Source: Chara braunii
Taxonomy: Eukaryota > Streptophyta > Charophyceae > Charales > Characeae
DNA: 22,152 bases
Assembly (NCBI GenBank): GCA_003427395.1
Contig: BFEA01000178.1
Coordinates: 29,234-51,385, forward strand
Direction: 5' to 3'
Below, piece after piece: positions 18,120 through 22,152 of the stretch. The notes under the pieces are model-generated. The model was not told the DNA's origin and did no database searches. It saw nothing but the letters and a program-made list of their open reading frames with translations. Position 1 is the stretch's first letter; every line of letters begins with the position of its first letter. The translations under genes were made by a program, and so were the position numbers.

Positions 18120-18607
18120 CCGGGGCGTGGTCCCACTAGCAACATCGATTGGATTGGACACCTGACTCTAGGGGCCTCGTTTGACACTCCTTGGGGCGTC
18201 CTTGAGGCCGAAGAAAGTTTCCTTGGGGGTTTTCAAGGACATTCCCTCCATCGTTCCACCTGTCCTCGGGGACGTCGCCCGAGGACAATTCAGCCAATAG
18301 GGTGCCACCACGATTCTCGGTTGTAACGTCTCTCTACCCATGTGCCCGCTCCTCTCCATGAACACGGATTCCTTTTGCCCAAGGGACCTCGTGAGGTCCC
18401 TTGGGCAAAAGGAAGAAATGGCTGGGGTATCCTCGGAGCCAAAGGAATTTCCTTCGGAGTGTTTTCACTTTTTTTGTTTCAGACTGCATCCCCGAGGAAA
18501 GTGCAGAAATTTCAAGATTGAACAGCTTTTCTGCATCTATGCTAGAAAAACACATCCAGATTCAAGAGCTAAATCCAACCCTCTTTGCTAATGGGACCTA
18601 GGCCCTG
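18120..18607. mobile_element. Candidate TIR-bounded element, 488 bp, palindrome-rich
   Basis: The termini 18120-18142 and 18585-18607 are inverted repeats with 18 of 23 matches, sharing the GGTCCCA core with the element at 16511. The interior holds a hairpin at 18261-18287 (10-bp arms, 7-nt loop), a 46-bp near-perfect palindrome at 18369-18414 and a CCAAAGGAATTTCCTTCGG near-palindrome at about 18439. No protein is recognised. Ends are tentative. Confidence 0.45.
18369..18414. repeat. 46-bp palindrome, 22-bp perfect arms, 2-nt centre
   Basis: Arms 18369-18390 and 18393-18414 are exact complements around GT. The centre GGGACCTC-GT-GAGGTCCC is two copies of the terminal core motif of the nearby TIR elements, head to head. 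It can form a cruciform in DNA or a tight hairpin in RNA. Confidence 0.95.
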
Positions 18608-18648
18608 AGCTAGGCCCGTTGGCGCTAAACTTTTTGGGTGCGCCAGCG

Positions 18649-18755
18649 GCCGGGGGTTAGGTCCCACTTGCACGGATTAAGAGATTCTGGCCGTTGATCT
18701 TTGCTATCTACGGTCAATATCGCTTAATTCGTGTAAGTGGGACCTAGCCCCGGGC
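18649..18755. mobile_element. 107-bp MITE-like hairpin element
   Basis: Left arm 18649-18681 and right arm 18723-18755 (33 nt each) match at about 29 positions as inverted repeats. The centre continues the symmetry (TGGCCGTTGAT against the complement of ATCTACGGTCA). A GGTCCCACTTGCACG-type terminus and the CCGTTGATC core look like a plant miniature inverted-repeat element. It has no coding capacity and abuts a possible minus-strand exon. Confidence 0.75.
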
Positions 18756-19061
18756 TACTCCCCAGAGATGCAAAATGACCAGATATATGCGCCATAGTTT
18801 CTCCTTTTCTGCGGTTTGATGATCAGTGTGAGGCCCTTTGCCTGTCTCCACCACAGGATAGTTCGTTTTTCGGGGCTCCACACACCACTCACGAAACCAG
18901 CATTTTAAGGCCTCATCCTGCCAATCGCCAAAATTTAATGTGAAAGAGACAAAAAATGTGGCGGGTGTATCTCTCCTTTCTAGCTCTACCGCCTTCCCCC
19001 CAACACAACGCACCCTCAGTTTGGCTGTTTCCGGCCGGAAATAGAACTCGTGTACGTTCAT
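18744..19061 (-). CDS. Possible exon or hypothetical protein, 105 aa
   Basis: A minus-strand frame starts at a true ATG (19059-19061) and has balanced amino-acid composition, unlike the low-complexity frames around it. It starts MNVHEFYFRPETAKLRVRC and contains LERRDTPATFFVSF, LNFGDWQDEALKCWF and REWCVEPRKTNYPVVETG. No signal peptide, membrane span or named domain is visible. The last ~10 residues are encoded by the end of the MITE at 18649-18755, so the real end would be a splice site or stop upstream of it. It could be a gene fragment, an exon of a larger gene, or chance. Confidence 0.3.
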   Translation of the reverse strand: MNVHEFYFRPETAKLRVRCVGGKAVELERRDTPATFFVSFTLNFGDWQDEALKCWFREWCVEPRKTNYPVVETGKGPHTDHQTAEKEKLWRIYLVILHLWGVARG

Positions 19062-19860
19062 TTTTAGGGTGCGTTATGTTCAGGGAAAGACGGTAGCTGA
19101 AGATGCACCTGTCATAATGATTTCAAAATTTTGGTGAACAGTGTCGGGAGGGCCTTCCTGACGTCATATTTGTAACCGCCGCACAACCTCACAGAACTCA
19201 AAAAAACGTGAGGCATCAGATTATTTTTATCTATTTATTTATTACTTTCTTTTCCGCTCAAAATTTTCAAAGGATTTCACGTTGCAGACACCCGAGTCCA
19301 GGGACCCAGATTGTCCCACTCCCATTTGGGCCCAGTCCCAGCAGTCCCGGTCCGACCTGTCCCAGTAGGGTGGGTCTCAGATAGGGCGTTAGGGTCCTAA
19401 GGAGCCGCTGGAGGCCGAAACATGACATCATGATATCGGACAATTACCAAACAGGAAGACCGAGCAGGCAGACCCGTAAAAGTCCAACCCATACCCAACC
19501 CATACCCAACAAGAGAAGTGACCAATTTTGCAGTAGTGTCCCAGGAAAGGTCCGGAAGGTCCCGGGCAACCGAAACTCATGATGCAGCCGACAGGCCGCG
19601 CGCTACTGGTAACGGTCAGAAGCAGACGAAGGCCAAGTCAAGCTACTATTAATAGCTGCTACAGTGCAGCTCACGACGCACTGTTCATTCGTAAGAACGT
19701 GGAAGAGCTGCTGGTTGTTTGTGCAACATCACGACTTGGGCGACGCGCCAGAGAGCCTGTTGGGCTGCGCTATGGTTGAAGGAGACCGGCGGCCATAGCC
19801 CCTGTAGACATAGCTGCAATAGGAGGAAGGAGGATCTATCTGGGGTTACGATCCAACTTG
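19062..19860. other. Intergenic stretch, no gene recognised
   Basis: An AT-rich patch lies at 19221-19248 (TTATTTTTATCTATTTATTT). A run of short GTCCCA and CCCAGTCCC phrases is at 19300-19380. A 10-bp direct duplication CCCATACCCAA occurs at 19488-19510. I see no RNA gene or protein domain. Confidence 0.5.
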
Positions 19861-19862
19861 TA

Positions 19863-19885
19863 GCACACACACACACACACACACA

Positions 19886-19964
<79 letters not shown>
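19863..19964. repeat. Compound (CA)n-(GA)n microsatellite
   Basis: About 12 CA units (19863-19887) lead into about 38 GA units ending near 19964. Frames crossing it give R/E or S/L repeats and are artefacts. Confidence 0.95.
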
Positions 19965-19969
<5 letters not shown>

Positions 19970-20046
19970 TTGCAAGTTTCCTAAAGCACTCCTGTATGCT
20001 GTATCGTGAACCGTGTTTTCCCAGATCCGTGTCCGGCTAGCACATG

Positions 20047-20070
20047 TTTTTTTTTTTTTTTTTTTTTTTT
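20047..20070. repeat. Poly(T) run
   Basis: About 24 T. On the minus strand this is a poly(A) stretch and could mark the tail of an inserted sequence, but no body was recognised. Confidence 0.8.
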
Positions 20071-20589
20071 CAATGGCGCAAGTATTTTAAACACGGCCAC
20101 ACTTGGCCGTGAGATTTCCAGATCGGATGACAGGAACGAGTGTGTACTCAAAAGATAAACTAAACCCCTGTTGTTTGCCTGAACGGCTAGGGGTCTGCAC
20201 GTATGGTAGCGAGGGCGGGCCGCGGCGCTACCGGGAGCGCTGCGCTCTGCCCCGGGTTGCGACATCGCACAGGTGGGCCATGGTAACGGCACACGGGGGC
20301 GATGTTGGCCATCTCTTCTGTAAACCAGGCGCTTTGCGCACGCGCAGGTGACCGAACGCGCTTGTCCACGCCACGTCACAAGCTGATGTGGCGGCTGGAC
20401 TAACTCCCGTTTTTCTTCTTCTGGGAGTTCCACGCTTCACTCCTTTGCCGCTTCGTTTTTGCACATGGCATATGGCCTGAGAGGCGTTGGCTATGTCGAC
20501 GCCTGTGGAGTACAGTGGAGTCAGCCCTTGGTAAACTGAAGTGTGAGTGCAGTGGCGACTTTAATCATGAGGAAGTAGATGTGTCAGCA

Positions 20590-21277
20590 CAATCAGGGCG
20601 CTGCTCGTCATCAGCAACGGGGCGTTGATCACCACCAGTACCACCATCAACAGGGCGTGGTTCAACACCATCATCATTATTGATATTGGATTCAATTTAT
20701 TGTATTAGTAATCCAATATCAATAATAAAATTGATAAGTAATGAATAATATACAAATTCTAATTTTGATAAAATTAGAATTTGTATATTACTCATTACTT
20801 ATCAATTTTATTATTGATACGGTTTATATGTACTTTATAGGTATATTCGTCATCATCATCGGGGTGCTGCTCGTCATCATCATCATCATCATCATCAGGG
20901 TGCTGCTCGTCATCATCATCATCATCATCATCATCAAGACGCGTGGTTCGACATCATCATCATGGTGATGGTTCATCATCACCATCATCATCATCAGGGT
21001 ACTGCTCGTCATCATCGTCAAGGCGTAGGTCTTCGCTTCTGTTCGGCACTAGTATCATCATCATTATCAAGGAGCCGTTCATCAGGGGTGCTGCTCGTCA
21101 CTCATCGTTGTATTACCATCATTAATATGTCACCATCATAGGGCGCGGGTGGGCGTTAGTTCGTCATCATAGGGCGCTGCTCATCCCTATCATCATCATC
21201 ATCATCATTAGGTTATCATCAAAGGTGCTCGTCATCAGCACCATCATCATCTTGTTGTCATCACAGAGCGCTGTGCG

Positions 21278-21310
<33 letters not shown>

Positions 21311-21545
21311 GTTTGTATTCATAGGGGCTGTTGGTGCTGCTCTTTAGTATGATCAGCATCATCATTTTGTCTTCATTCTCATCACTTCCATCATCATCAT
21401 CAGCATCATCACCATCATCATTATCATCATCATCAGTTTATCATCATCAGATGTTGGTCTTCAAGGGATTGTTTGCCTTTCACATCAGCAGGTAAGTTGG
21501 TCGTCACCATCATCCTCATCATCATCATCTTCATGGTGCTGTTCA
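20590..21545. repeat. ATC/CAT trinucleotide satellite with interspersed 17-bp motif
   Basis: Imperfect CATCATCAT runs fill most of 20640-21545. A GC-rich motif GGGYGCTGCTCGTCATC recurs at least six times (near 20595, 20861, 20898, 20997, 21085 and 21172), giving a higher-order pattern. Frames here encode H, M, I or S runs and are artefacts. The hairpin pair at 20676-20819 interrupts the array. Confidence 0.9.
20676..20819. repeat. Overlapping AT-rich hairpins, one with 50-bp arms
   Basis: Arms 20717-20766 and 20770-20819 are complements with one mismatch and a 3-nt GAT loop, a 103-bp near-perfect hairpin. A second hairpin uses 20676-20692 with 20710-20726 (17-bp arms, 17-nt loop). Both compete for the segment 20717-20726, because ATTATTGATA occurs on both sides of its complement. 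No coding frame is supported. Confidence 0.95.
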
Positions 21546-22020
21546 TCGTCATTAGCAAAATCCAAAAAAAAAAAGAAACAAATCTCAACTACCTTTTCTC
21601 CATCATAATTTTCCGAAATTTCCGGTTCTTCCACTCATATCTTAGGAATCCTTTTTCCTAAGTTCCTTGTTTTTTCTTTTCTCCACTATTAATTCTGATT
21701 CTCCTTTGGGCACGCTAACGAATTATTTTTGCACGGGTGGGGGGTTGGGGTCTTAAGGAGGAGAGCTCTACTCTGCAGGGGCTTCACAAGGTGGGGGGTG
21801 AAATGCCCTGAAGGGAGTGGGGGCAGATTTTTGGGGGATGCCCTATTCAGGGGCTGGGAGAGATGTATGGGTTGGCATCATATCCCAGCTGAGGCAGATA
21901 GGGGTGAGGGGTTGGCTGAGGCATACTTTGGGTGGAACTGGATGCCTTAGTGGAAGTTGGGGGAGGAAGCAGGTATGTCCCAAGCTGGGGCCGGTAAGGA
22001 GAGCTTGTGATCAGTTGTGT
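21546..22020. other. G-rich flank, no gene recognised
   Basis: A T-rich piece to about 21730 is followed by a GGGG-rich stretch resembling the one near 15300 (GAAATGCCCT). No gene is seen. Confidence 0.45.
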
Positions 22021-22024
22021 TACT

Positions 22025-22106
22025 GCGCGTTCATTGAACGCACGTTTCGCGTTCAGGGTATGGACGCGGTGAATGCGCGTTCACTGGACGCGCGTGAACG
22101 CGTTTG
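22025..22106. repeat. Cluster of GCGTTCA/TGAACGC palindromes
   Basis: GCGTTCA-T-TGAACGC (22027-22041) is a perfect palindrome around one base. CGCGTTCAC (22076-22084) pairs with GTGAACGCG (22094-22102) across 9 nt. Another CGCGTTCA lies at 22048-22055. Half-sites thus recur in both orientations every 7-40 bp. The window ends soon after, so the extent is unknown. Confidence 0.7.
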
Positions 22107-22152
22107 ATGCGTTTGCACAGGGGGTTTTGCAGGGTGGGGGGGGCCTTTGGGC

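Noticed and set aside
19685-20009. Frames with Arg-Glu or Ser-Leu repeats
   Set aside because: They are products of the CA/GA microsatellite, with no other support.
20741-21125. Frames rich in Ile, Met or His
   Set aside because: They arise from the ATC satellite and AT hairpin. Low complexity, no domain.

Overview
This is a eukaryotic, repeat-dominated window with no intact cellular gene that I can recognise. Its centre is one old, decayed Ty3/gypsy LTR retrotransposon on the + strand (about 854-12779). The window also has long simple-sequence tracts, poly(A)/poly(T) runs, palindromic short DNA elements and an RY/TATA-type promoter. A PBS matching initiator tRNA-Met, as in plant retrotransposons, and a polyprotein tail with an acidic run, an R/S/P-rich run and an aromatic module fit a streptophyte. 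My best guess is a large, repeat-rich charophyte alga of the Chara type; this is inference from memory of such polyproteins, not proof.

Layout. 1-853 holds AT-rich sequence, a degenerate 11-bp minisatellite, and a GATA/GA microsatellite between two copies of a short flank. 854-about 3283 is the 5' LTR: RY motif, TATA box, a stem-loop, and an open frame also kept in the other LTR. The PBS is at 3284. 3438-9200 is gag-pol in broken pieces: gag, altered zinc knuckle, protease, RT, RNase H, a PHD-finger-like cysteine cluster, and integrase. Integrase has lost the stretch between its second and third catalytic acids, and templated filler lies at the junction. 9276-10489 is a post-integrase tail. 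10736-12779 is a 3' LTR lacking the last ~228 bp present in the 5' LTR.

12780-22152 is non-genic as far as I can see. It holds degenerate ~75-120 bp repeats (15030-15800), two TIR-bounded elements and one MITE sharing a GGTCCCA-type terminus (16511-17968, 18120-18607, 18649-18755), a 168-bp tandem duplication, a 46-bp near-perfect palindrome, a 103-bp AT hairpin, a CA/GA microsatellite, an ATC-rich satellite with an interspersed GC-rich motif, and small palindromes at the right edge. One minus-strand frame (18744-19061) reads like a possible exon but is unassigned.

The gag-pol modules once worked together as a self-replicating element: particle formation, maturation, cDNA synthesis, then integration, possibly guided by a chromatin-reader-like PHD finger. 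This copy cannot encode them now. It has stops at 3897, 5003, 6385, 6532, 7438, 7687, 7874 and 7970, plus several frame changes. The most unusual points are the PHD-like module in pol, the LTR-borne open frame, the filler DNA in integrase and the palindrome-rich cluster at 16.1-18.8 kb.
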